Shown: piece by piece, positions 36,973 to 44,497 of the stretch | Numbering within the stretch: the first letter of the stretch is position 1 | Layout: the number at the start of each line of letters is the position of its first letter | Source of the DNA: Pseudorhodoplanes sp. | Lineage (GTDB): Bacteria; Pseudomonadota; Alphaproteobacteria; Rhizobiales; Xanthobacteraceae | Reading direction: 5' to 3' | DNA: 64,000 nt | Assembly: GCA_022843165.1 (NCBI GenBank) | Contig: JALHOD010000005.1 | Location: forward strand, 157,953-221,952 | Program-made: the position numbers and the translations under genes | Notes under the pieces: model-generated | Told to the model about the DNA's origin: nothing | Seen by the model: the letters and a program-made list of their open reading frames with translations, nothing else | Database searches by the model: none

Positions 36973-37890
36973 ATGACCACGAGCCTTCCGCTCTTTCATC
37001 TTTACGGCGACCCGCCGGACGACCAGGCATTCGATTTCATTCACGTCGAGACCATTGTCTCGCGCTCGTCGGCACATGACTGGCTGATCCGCGCCCACCG
37101 GCATCGCAACCTGTTTCAGTTCCTGCTGATCGAAAGCGGCGGCGGCGACATGATTTTTGAAGCGTCCACGATGTCGTTTGACGCGCCATCGGCTTTCATT
37201 GTGCCGCCGAACGTTGCACATGGTTTCCGCTTCCGGCCGGATATCACGAATGGCTGGATCGTCAGCTTTACGGAAGACGTTGCTGCCACAATTGGTGAGC
37301 GCGCCGGGGAGGCCGTGACGCAGTTGAAGGCGATCGCAAGCGAGCCCTGCATTCCGCTCGACAAGGAACAGGACGTCCAGCGATTGGCCGGCCTGTGCCG
37401 CGATCTTCATCAGGAGAGCTTTCTTGCGCGGGAAGGCCATCGCCTTGCGATGCGCGCTCTACTGGTGCTGATGGCGGTCGAACTTGTCCGCTTTGCCGCC
37501 AGCCGCGCGCGCACCGGCAGCGTGACTCTTGCGCCGACGGATACGACGGTCGAGGCGCTGCACCGTCTGGTGGAGGACAATTTCAGGAAGGAGCGCCAGA
37601 TCGGGTTTTATGCCGGCATGCTGGCGATGACGGCGGACCGCCTGAATGACCACGTCAAACGCGCCGCCGGCGTCACGGCGGGTCACTTGATCCGGCAACG
37701 AGTTCTGACCGAGGCCAAGCGCGAACTGGTGTTTACCAACCGGGCGATCCATGACATCGCGTACGACCTCGGATTCACCGATCCATCCCACTTTGCCCGG
37801 TTTTTCCGCAAGCAGACGGCGATGACGCCGCATGATTTTCGCGCCGGGCGAATGGTAACGGAGTCCGGTCAGAGGCTGGCTTTAAGGTAA
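36973..37890 (+). CDS. AraC-family transcriptional regulator (PobR-like)
   Basis: This 305-residue regulator has an N-terminal cupin-type sensor (FIHVETIVSRSSAHDWLIRAHRHRNLFQFLLIESGGG) and two C-terminal helix-turn-helix units, with IGFYAGMLAMTADRLNDHVKRAAG and IHDIAYDLGFTDPSHFARFFRKQTAMTPHDFR. The sensor resembles PobR, which activates 4-hydroxybenzoate hydroxylase genes in proteobacteria. Proximity to pca genes fits, but no pobA is in the window, so the target is uncertain. Confidence 0.85.
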   Translation: MTTSLPLFHLYGDPPDDQAFDFIHVETIVSRSSAHDWLIRAHRHRNLFQFLLIESGGGDMIFEASTMSFDAPSAFIVPPNVAHGFRFRPDITNGWIVSFTEDVAATIGERAGEAVTQLKAIASEPCIPLDKEQDVQRLAGLCRDLHQESFLAREGHRLAMRALLVLMAVELVRFAASRARTGSVTLAPTDTTVEALHRLVEDNFRKERQIGFYAGMLAMTADRLNDHVKRAAGVTAGHLIRQRVLTEAKRELVFTNRAIHDIAYDLGFTDPSHFARFFRKQTAMTPHDFRAGRMVTESGQRLALR

Positions 37891-37992
37891 ACAAATGGTT
37901 TCGATTGCAGGCGCAATTGGAACCAAACACTGTCATGACGTTCGCGCAAGTCGGGAGTTCACAAGCGGCTGCGTCCATCACGGGAGAGCGTC

Positions 37993-38595
37993 ATGCGGTG
38001 GCTTCCGAAATCCATCCCTTTTCTTGTGACCAGCATTGCCCTTTATTTCGCTTTTTACTTCGGCATTGAGGCCGTCCGGATTCTGACATCGCCGGTGTAC
38101 GGGCTCGACCACGCGGGGTTCTCGCATGTCGTGCACGGCATCGGCCGCTATATGGCGCTGGGTTCGACGGGATTGATGCAGATCGCAGCCTTTTTTGGAG
38201 CCGTGAAGCTGGCCATCGCAATGTTGTTCGCGGGGTATCTTGTCAGCCGTCTCAAGTCGCTGTTCGGACCCGAGATGGATCATGAGATTGTCGACGCGGC
38301 GGCCGTGCTGATCGTCATGGTCACGATTGTGGCAGCGACGCCGGCTCTGTTCGATGGAGCGACCAATCTGCTCGCCCAGTACCGTCTGCCGCTCTGGCTC
38401 GCGGGCCTGGCTGTCACGCTCAGCATGATCGAACGCGTGGTTGCGGATGAAAAACTTCCATTGGAGCAGAGGTCAGATACGAATTTCCCGCCCGCGATCC
38501 ATGATGCGGATGTCGCGCTGCCGCCGCAACGATATGGCGTCAGCAGCCTCCGTTGGAACCATCTCCGCCGCAGCGCCAATATCAATGCCGCATGA
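37993..38595 (+). CDS. membrane protein of unknown function
   Basis: This 200-residue protein has about four hydrophobic segments (8-30, 48-75, 97-118, 128-145) and a polar C-terminal tail rich in Arg and Asn. GGGAGAG precedes the ATG. I do not recognise a family. It stands alone between the AraC gene and the convergent luciferase-like gene. Confidence 0.62.
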   Translation: MRWLPKSIPFLVTSIALYFAFYFGIEAVRILTSPVYGLDHAGFSHVVHGIGRYMALGSTGLMQIAAFFGAVKLAIAMLFAGYLVSRLKSLFGPEMDHEIVDAAAVLIVMVTIVAATPALFDGATNLLAQYRLPLWLAGLAVTLSMIERVVADEKLPLEQRSDTNFPPAIHDADVALPPQRYGVSSLRWNHLRRSANINAA

Positions 38596-38620
38596 GCATG
38601 ATGCGTGAGGCAGCCGCCAG

Positions 38621-39730
38621 TCAGGCGGCGGCGGACTTTGCAATCGCCGCATTCACCCGCGGCATCACTTCTTCCGCCATGAGCTGCATGGAGCGTCTGG
38701 CCAGCGCGGGATCGACCCAGTCCATGCCGGCGTAGACGAGTTCCCCGAAATCCCCGATCTCCTCGCGCAAGGCGAGAATGCGGTCGACCACCTTGTTGAC
38801 CGAGCCATGGATGACAAGCTGATCCATGACGAAATCGTGGGTGACTTCCTCGTCAGGCTGTTCCTTGTGCGACTTGAAGACGAACAGCCGTTTGCTGCGC
38901 GTGAGCTTGGCGTGCATCTGGTTGAAATAAAAGCGATAGGGACTGGCCTGATCGTCCCGCGCATACCGGGTCGCGGTCTGGTCATCGTCGGCCACGAAGA
39001 TGTTGCGCGCGACCCGCCAGTCTTTGGTGTCGGGCTCGACGCCCACCTCGATCTTGCCCTTGCTGTAATTCTGCCAGTGCGATTTGAGGTGCATGGAAAG
39101 CAGGAAATTGGCCGAAAGCGGATGGAAATCGCGTTTGCCCATCAGCACGACACCGGGCGAGAACGGTGACAGCACGGTGCCGACAATCTCCGGCCGGGGC
39201 TGCTGGTAAGGCTTGCCCATATAGCCGACTCCCAGGTGCAGTGCGCTCGTTTTCGCGGTCGAGACCTTGAAGCGGTTGTCGGGAAAATCGATATCGTAGG
39301 GTGGCTCGCGCTCCCAAATCGCGAGGATGACGTCGATCGCCTCGGCAAAAATCTTGTTGCGGTCCTGATCCAGCATGCCCAGGACTTCGGCGTCGGAGGT
39401 CAGCGCTCCCGGGCTGATGCCGAAGATGAACCGTCCCTCGGCCAGATGGTCGAACATCGCGGCCTGCACGGCGACGAGTGCCGGGTGGTTCTGCGACAGG
39501 TTGGAAGTGCCGGTGGCCAGCTTGATCTGCTTGGTGTCTGAAATCAGCGTCGCATGAAACAGCATGCTGTTGGTGATGGCTTCGCAGCGATCGGTCAGAT
39601 GCTCGCCGACAAAGGCGTCATGGAAGCCGAGCTGGTCGGCGAGGATGATCGCGGCGCGATCTTCCTTCAGCGTCTCGGTCCAGCTTCGATGCAGCGGATG
39701 CACCGGCATCGTGAAATAACCCAATCGCAT
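38621..39730 (-). CDS. luciferase-like (LLM class) flavin-dependent monooxygenase
   Basis: This 369-residue protein has the bacterial luciferase TIM-barrel fold: MRLGYFTMPVHP at the start, DQLGFHDAFVGEHL, LATGTSNLSQNHPALVAVQAAMFDHLAEGRFIFGISPGAL and a C-terminal GSVNKVVDRILALREEIGDFGELVY. It should use FMNH2 or F420H2 from a separate reductase to oxidise a small molecule; limonene and alkane-type monooxygenases are relatives. GGAGGAA gives a strong ribosome-binding site. It follows pcaC by 181 bases on the same strand and may take part in aromatic or terpenoid catabolism. Confidence 0.83.
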   Translation of the reverse strand: MRLGYFTMPVHPLHRSWTETLKEDRAAIILADQLGFHDAFVGEHLTDRCEAITNSMLFHATLISDTKQIKLATGTSNLSQNHPALVAVQAAMFDHLAEGRFIFGISPGALTSDAEVLGMLDQDRNKIFAEAIDVILAIWEREPPYDIDFPDNRFKVSTAKTSALHLGVGYMGKPYQQPRPEIVGTVLSPFSPGVVLMGKRDFHPLSANFLLSMHLKSHWQNYSKGKIEVGVEPDTKDWRVARNIFVADDDQTATRYARDDQASPYRFYFNQMHAKLTRSKRLFVFKSHKEQPDEEVTHDFVMDQLVIHGSVNKVVDRILALREEIGDFGELVYAGMDWVDPALARRSMQLMAEEVMPRVNAAIAKSAAA

Positions 39731-39911
39731 TATGCTTCCTCCGCCTGTTATTTACGATGGGGCGCCCGATCGTTCGGACCGGACGCCCCACGATGATCGA
39801 TCTAGCAGATCGATACCGGCCGGTCGCAAGCACGATGCATGCGTGGCAAGAATAGGTGCCGCGCAGCAGCGGAATTTTACATTCTGAAAAAAGAGGATTG
39901 CGTGTCCTTGT
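39731..39911. promoter_or_regulatory. intergenic leader with two inverted repeats
   Basis: Between pcaC and the monooxygenase gene there are two dyads: TGGGGCG with CGCCCCA (39758-39790, a 19-base loop) and ATCGATCT with AGATCGAT around AGC (39796-39814). They could be operator sites for the monooxygenase promoter or an attenuating hairpin. No gene is visible. Confidence 0.5.
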
Positions 39912-40307
39912 TCAGCGGATCGTCGTGCTGCTGAGGTCTGCGATGATGTCGCCGGCTTCCTTGAAGGCGTGGTTGGCCGCCGGCACGCCGCAATAGATCG
40001 CCTGCTGGATGATGATTTCCTTGATGTCGTCGGCGGTGAACCCGCCCTCGACCAGGGCCGCCCTGACATGCATGCGAAACTCGGCCCATTTGTCGAGCGC
40101 GAGCATGGTCCCGATCACCAGCACGCGGCGCGTGCGCTCGTCGTAATGCGGGCGCGTCCAGACTTCACCCCAAGCATAGCGTGTGATGAATTCCTGAAAT
40201 TCTTCGTTGAAGGACGTCTTGCCCGCGTTGGCCCGGTCGACCCACGCATTTCCCAGCACCTGGCGGCGACGCGCCATGCCCTTGTCGTAACGGTCCGTCT
40301 CATCCAT
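39912..40307 (-). CDS. pcaC: 4-carboxymuconolactone decarboxylase
   Basis: This 131-residue protein (133 if the ATG at 40313 is used) has the PcaC features RRQVLGNAWVDRA, FQEFITRYAWGEVWTRP, RTRRVLVIGTMLAL and IIIQQAIYCGVPAANHAF, where the conserved Cys-Gly-x-Pro region forms the active site. It converts gamma-carboxymuconolactone to beta-ketoadipate enol-lactone in protocatechuate breakdown. It is the third gene of pcaB-pcaD-pcaC, 19 bases after pcaD. Confidence 0.9.
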   Translation of the reverse strand: MDETDRYDKGMARRRQVLGNAWVDRANAGKTSFNEEFQEFITRYAWGEVWTRPHYDERTRRVLVIGTMLALDKWAEFRMHVRAALVEGGFTADDIKEIIIQQAIYCGVPAANHAFKEAGDIIADLSSTTIR

Positions 40308-40326
40308 GACCATGTTCCTCGCGGCG

Positions 40327-41109
40327 CTATTTGGATGTGAGGAATCCGATTACGTCCTTGGCGTAAATATCGGGTTGCTCGACATTCGAAATATGCGCCG
40401 CCTCGATGATTGAGATTTTCGCGCCGGGGATTCTGGACTTGATGAATTCGCCAGCCTCGACATTGGTCGCCGGGTCGTACTTGCCGGCGATGACAAGCGT
40501 CGGCGCCTTGATGCGCGGCAGCAGATCGCGGTGGTCCATGGCGGCGATCGCCTCGCAACAGCCGACATAGCCTTCCACCGGCGTTGCCACGAACATGTCG
40601 CTCATCCATTTCATCGTGTCGGGCGACCGCTCGCGAAAGTCTTTAGTGAACCAGCGCTCCATGTTGCCGGGGACGATGGCCGCGAGACCCTTCTCGCGCA
40701 CGAATTTGATGCGGTCGCTCCAGGGCGTCTTGTCGGCATAATAACAGGTGGTGTTCGAGAGGATCAGCTTCTCGATTCGGTCGGGTGCGTTGGCGCCCAG
40801 CCATTGACCGACCATCCCGCCCATCGACAGGCCGCACCAGTTGATCTTCTTGATGCCGAGTCCGTCGATGATGGCGAGGACATCGCGGCCGAGCCGCTCC
40901 ATGCTGTAGGGACCCTTTGGCGCGCCAGACCGGCCGTGACCGCGGCGATCATAGCGCACGAGACGGAATTTTTCTGCGAAAGCCTTCGCTTGCGGGTCCC
41001 ACATGTGGAGGTTGGTGCCGAGCGAGTTGGACAGCATCAGGACCGGCGCATTGTCCGGTCCTTCGACTTCGACGTGAAGCGGGCAGCCATCGGCATCGAT
41101 CATGGGCAT
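40327..41109 (-). CDS. pcaD: 3-oxoadipate enol-lactonase
   Basis: This 260-residue alpha/beta hydrolase has the nucleophile elbow CGLSMGG with Ser95, an acid in AGKYDPAT near residue 213 and a His in EAAHISNVEQP near 241. It opens beta-ketoadipate enol-lactone to beta-ketoadipate. The ATG at 41109 has GGAGA upstream; an in-frame codon at 41130 is less likely. Its place between pcaB and pcaC supports the call over other hydrolases. Confidence 0.9.
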   Translation of the reverse strand: MPMIDADGCPLHVEVEGPDNAPVLMLSNSLGTNLHMWDPQAKAFAEKFRLVRYDRRGHGRSGAPKGPYSMERLGRDVLAIIDGLGIKKINWCGLSMGGMVGQWLGANAPDRIEKLILSNTTCYYADKTPWSDRIKFVREKGLAAIVPGNMERWFTKDFRERSPDTMKWMSDMFVATPVEGYVGCCEAIAAMDHRDLLPRIKAPTLVIAGKYDPATNVEAGEFIKSRIPGAKISIIEAAHISNVEQPDIYAKDVIGFLTSK

Positions 41110-41143
41110 AGAACGTCTCCGGGATTCCAAGTGTGTTTAATTG

Positions 41144-42508
41144 CTATGTGCTGCCGGTGGCGGAGGCCACCAGCCGGTCGATCAGAATTTGCGCGACCCC
41201 TTGATAGCTGAGGGGATCGAACAATTTGGGAATGTCGCCGGCGGGAATTTGCGCCGTGACGCGCGCATCGGTGGCCAGTACGTCTTTCAGGCTGCGTTTT
41301 TCCGCATGCGCACGCTTGCTGGCATCCTCCACCAGCTTGTGCGCGACCGACTTGCCGAGTTTTTCGGCGAGCTTGAAAGCAACCGCTTCCGCCATGATCT
41401 GGCCGCCGGTGAGGTCGAGATTGTGTTTCATGCGCTCGACGTCGACGTCGAGACCTTCCGCGATATCCACGATGGCCGCGAGCGCGCCCGAGGTAACGAG
41501 GCAGAGCGAGGGGAAGGTCGGCCATTCCGCCGCCCAGGCGCCGGCGGCGCGTTCGTGTTCCTGGATCTCGGCCGCAAGGATGGTCGCGCACAATTGCGGC
41601 GCGATGGTCGCGGCCGCCAAGGCCGCGGCTGACGCAACCGGATTGCGCTTGTGCGGCATGGTCGAGGATCCGCCGCGGCCTTCGCCGGCCGGCTCGAACG
41701 CCTCTCCGACCTCGGTCTGCATCATCAGCGCGACATCGCGTGCGATCTTGCCGCAAGTGCCCGCCAGAATCGTCAGCGCCGCGGCAATCTCTGCTAGCCG
41801 GTCGCGGTGTGTATGCCAGGGTGCTTCGGGCAACGGCAGTTTCAGTTCGCCTGCAAGTTTGGTGGCGACATCAAGGCCACGGTCGCCGAGCGCGGCGAGC
41901 GTGCCGGCGGCGCCGCCGAATTGCAGGACCAGCGCGTCCTCGCGCAAGCGCATCAAGCGTCCGCGCGAACGCGCCAGGGCCGCGCCATAGCCGGCCAGCT
42001 TGAGTCCGAACGGCATCGGCAAAGCCTGCTGCAGCCAGGTGCGCGCCACCGTCGGCGTGTGCCGGTATTTCTCCGCCATGTTGATGAAGCCGGAAATGGC
42101 GCGGTCCATTTCGCTCACCAGCGCGTCGATCGCCGCGCGTAACTCAAGCACCAAGGCGGTATCGATGATGTCCTGGCTGGTCGCGCCCCAATGCACATAG
42201 CCGGCAGCCTCGGCACTGGCTTTCTTGACCTCGGCGGTCAGCGCCTTGACCAGAGGAATGGCCAGATTTCCCGAAGACACGGCGGCTTCGCCCAAGGCCT
42301 TGATATCGAACAGGTCGGCCCGGCAGGCTTTGGAAATCGGGCCTGCGGCGCCTGCGGGAATGACGCCCAGTGCTGCTTCCGCCCGCGCCAGGGCGGCTTC
42401 GACGTCCAGCATACGCTGCAGCCGCGCTTCGTCGGCGGTGATGGCGCGCATGGCCGCGCTCGAAAAGAGCGGCGCAAGCAGGGAGGAGGGGACGAGCGGA
42501 GAGGTCAT
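41144..42508 (-). CDS. pcaB: 3-carboxy-cis,cis-muconate cycloisomerase
   Basis: This 454-residue member of the fumarase/adenylosuccinate lyase superfamily carries GSSTMPHKRNPVAS, VHWGATSQDIIDTA and TWLQQALPMPFGLKLAGY. PcaB cyclises 3-carboxymuconate to gamma-carboxymuconolactone. The ATG at 42508 is preceded by GGGGTG-rich sequence and removes an unlikely Cys/Pro-rich extension. It is first in the minus-strand set pcaB-pcaD-pcaC; the ring-cleaving pcaHG genes are not adjacent. It is divergent from the deacetylase gene by 141 bases. Confidence 0.92.
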   Translation of the reverse strand: MTSPLVPSSLLAPLFSSAAMRAITADEARLQRMLDVEAALARAEAALGVIPAGAAGPISKACRADLFDIKALGEAAVSSGNLAIPLVKALTAEVKKASAEAAGYVHWGATSQDIIDTALVLELRAAIDALVSEMDRAISGFINMAEKYRHTPTVARTWLQQALPMPFGLKLAGYGAALARSRGRLMRLREDALVLQFGGAAGTLAALGDRGLDVATKLAGELKLPLPEAPWHTHRDRLAEIAAALTILAGTCGKIARDVALMMQTEVGEAFEPAGEGRGGSSTMPHKRNPVASAAALAAATIAPQLCATILAAEIQEHERAAGAWAAEWPTFPSLCLVTSGALAAIVDIAEGLDVDVERMKHNLDLTGGQIMAEAVAFKLAEKLGKSVAHKLVEDASKRAHAEKRSLKDVLATDARVTAQIPAGDIPKLFDPLSYQGVAQILIDRLVASATGST

Positions 42509-42649
42509 GCCGGATGGGGTGTGAGGAGCCGGGGGCACACTAAGGGCAGAGCCGCGATCCGCCAAGTCACACGCCGTTCCCGGGGCCGCCAGACCACAGG
42601 CGCATGGCTGGGCCATTGCGGTCGGGTGTCAAATTGGTGATACCGAGCC

Positions 42650-43306
42650 ATGTTCGACCTGACCCTCTCTTTCGACAATGGGCCGGAGCCCGAGGTGACG
42701 CCTGCGGTCCTCGATATCCTCGCACGCCGGGGGATCAAGGCGACATTTTTCGTGATCGGCCAGAAGGTCGCAAACCCGGAACGGCGGGCGCTGGCAGTGC
42801 GCGCGCACGCTGAGGGTCACTGGATCGGCAACCATTCCTGGAGTCATTCCGTGCCGCTGGGCGAACGGCCCGGCCCGGACGTGGCCGAGATGGAGATCGG
42901 CAATACCCAGCGGGTCATCGGGGATCTCGCACACGCCCATAAATATTTTCGCCCGTTCGGGGGCGGAACTCTCAGTCGCCGGTTGCTCAGTTCGGACGTG
43001 GTGGATTTTCTCAAGGCCGGCGGTTTCAGTTGCGTGCTCTGGAATTCACTTCCTCGCGACTGGGACGATCCCGAAGGCTGGGTCGACCGCGCGATCGAGC
43101 AATGTCGGAGTCAGCCTTGGAGCCTGATGGTTCTGCACGATCTGCCGACCGGCGCCATGCGGCATCTCGACCGTTTTCTGGATCGGGTCGGCGAGTTGGG
43201 GGGGCGGCTGCGGCAGGATTTCCCGCCCGATTGCATGCCGATCGTAGACGGGATAGTCGTGCGGCCGATCGACAATTATGTCGCCGCCGCTTCAAGTAAG
43301 GAGTGA
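42650..43306 (+). CDS. polysaccharide deacetylase-like (NodB-homology) protein
   Basis: This 218-residue protein has the NodB fold: motif 1 LTLSFDNGPEP (4-14), motif 2 HSWSHS (61-66), motif 3 FRPFGGG and the closing LMVLHDLPTG. In standard enzymes motif 1 is TFDDGP, with the second Asp binding metal; here it is Asn12. The first Asp and both His are kept. It has no signal peptide, so it is cytoplasmic and unlikely to act on wall sugars. The gene lies six bases upstream of coxG, so it belongs to the cox transcription unit, where its role is unknown. Confidence 0.8.
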   Translation: MFDLTLSFDNGPEPEVTPAVLDILARRGIKATFFVIGQKVANPERRALAVRAHAEGHWIGNHSWSHSVPLGERPGPDVAEMEIGNTQRVIGDLAHAHKYFRPFGGGTLSRRLLSSDVVDFLKAGGFSCVLWNSLPRDWDDPEGWVDRAIEQCRSQPWSLMVLHDLPTGAMRHLDRFLDRVGELGGRLRQDFPPDCMPIVDGIVVRPIDNYVAAASSKE

Positions 43307-43312
43307 TCGCTC

Positions 43313-43759
43313 ATGGCCATGACAATGACAGGGGAGGTACAACTTCCCGCCTCCCGCGACACAGTCTGGGCCAAGCTCAACGATCCGGCCACGCTGAAGG
43401 CGTGCATTCCCGGATGCGAGGACCTGAATATGCTCTCGGATCATGAATTCGAGGCGGTCGCGGTCAACAAGATCGGGCCGGTGAAGGCGAAGTTCAAAGG
43501 CCGGGTGACGTTGTCGGATCTCGATCCGCCAAATGGCTACAAGATTTCCGGTCAGGGCGATGGCGGCGTGGCCGGCTTTGCCAAGGGGGGAGCGGTTGTC
43601 AGCCTTACCGACAAGGATGGCGGCACATTGCTGACCTACAATGTGGAAGCCCAGATCGGCGGCAAGCTGGCCCAGCTTGGGCAACGGCTGATCAACGGCG
43701 CGGCCAAGAAGATGGCCGATCAGTTTTTCGAGAACTTTGCCGCCGCCGTCAAAGGCTGA
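43313..43759 (+). CDS. coxG: CoxG/SRPBCC-family protein
   Basis: This 148-residue START/SRPBCC-fold protein begins MTGEVQLPASRDTVWAKLNDPATLKACIPGCEDL, the CoxG signature. In carboxydotrophs CoxG helps recruit the CO dehydrogenase to the membrane. The C-terminal membrane-anchoring extension of long CoxG is absent. It lies between the deacetylase-like gene and coxS, with a 220-base gap (43760-43979) that may contain a separate promoter for coxSLM and holds no gene. Confidence 0.87.
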   Translation: MAMTMTGEVQLPASRDTVWAKLNDPATLKACIPGCEDLNMLSDHEFEAVAVNKIGPVKAKFKGRVTLSDLDPPNGYKISGQGDGGVAGFAKGGAVVSLTDKDGGTLLTYNVEAQIGGKLAQLGQRLINGAAKKMADQFFENFAAAVKG

Positions 43760-43979
43760 GAGGTCCGCCATCTGGAACAGAGCCCACCGGTCCGTGCCGG
43801 GCCGGCCTCCGTTTCCGGAATGGGCGGCCGATTGAGCTCTTGACCGAAGCGCGGCTCGGGGTTCAGACTTGGATTGGTTCAAAACACCGAAAATTGGCTC
43901 GATTTCAGACCAAATAAATGGGTGCCGGCCCGAACGGCCCTGAAAAACGATCGTTCTTGTAAGTCCGAGGAGGAATACG

Positions 43980-44450
43980 ATGCTTCCCGTCTCGATGACG
44001 GTGAACGGCAAGGCCGTCACCGCGACCGTCGATCCCCGCACCCTGCTGGTGCAATATCTGCGCGACAACCTGCGCCTGACCGGCACTCATGTCGGCTGCG
44101 ATACCTCGCAATGCGGGGCCTGTGTCGTGCATGTCGACGGGGCCGCCCGCAAGTCCTGCACGATGTTCGCTTGGCAGGCGGAGGGCGCCAAGGTCACGAC
44201 CATCGAAGGCGTCGCCAACGGCGAAAAGCTGCATCCGATGCAGGAGGCGTTCCGCGAGCATCACGGCCTGCAATGCGGCTATTGCACGCCCGGGATGATT
44301 ATGTCGGCCATCGACATGGTCAATCGCAAGGGCAATGATCTCGATGACAACACCATCCGGCACGAGCTGGAAGGCAATCTCTGCCGCTGCACCGGCTACC
44401 ATAACATCGTCAAGGCGATCAGCGCGGGCGCGCGCGCGATGAAAGGGTAA
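43980..44450 (+). CDS. coxS: aerobic CO dehydrogenase-like small subunit (2Fe-2S)
   Basis: This 156-residue iron-sulfur protein binds two [2Fe-2S] clusters. The plant-type site is Cys40, Cys45, Cys48 and Cys60 ([11 protein letters not shown]); the second is Cys99, Cys102, Cys135 and Cys137 (CGYC and CRC). It passes electrons from the molybdenum site to FAD. GAGGAGG lies upstream of the ATG. It is followed by coxL and coxM in the order S-L-M usual for form II clusters. Confidence 0.94.
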   Translation: MLPVSMTVNGKAVTATVDPRTLLVQYLRDNLRLTGTHVGCDTSQCGACVVHVDGAARKSCTMFAWQAEGAKVTTIEGVANGEKLHPMQEAFREHHGLQCGYCTPGMIMSAIDMVNRKGNDLDDNTIRHELEGNLCRCTGYHNIVKAISAGARAMKG

Positions 44451-44497
44451 CGCGTCGGATTGCGAAGATAAAAAAACGAAACGAGGGAGAGACCGCC

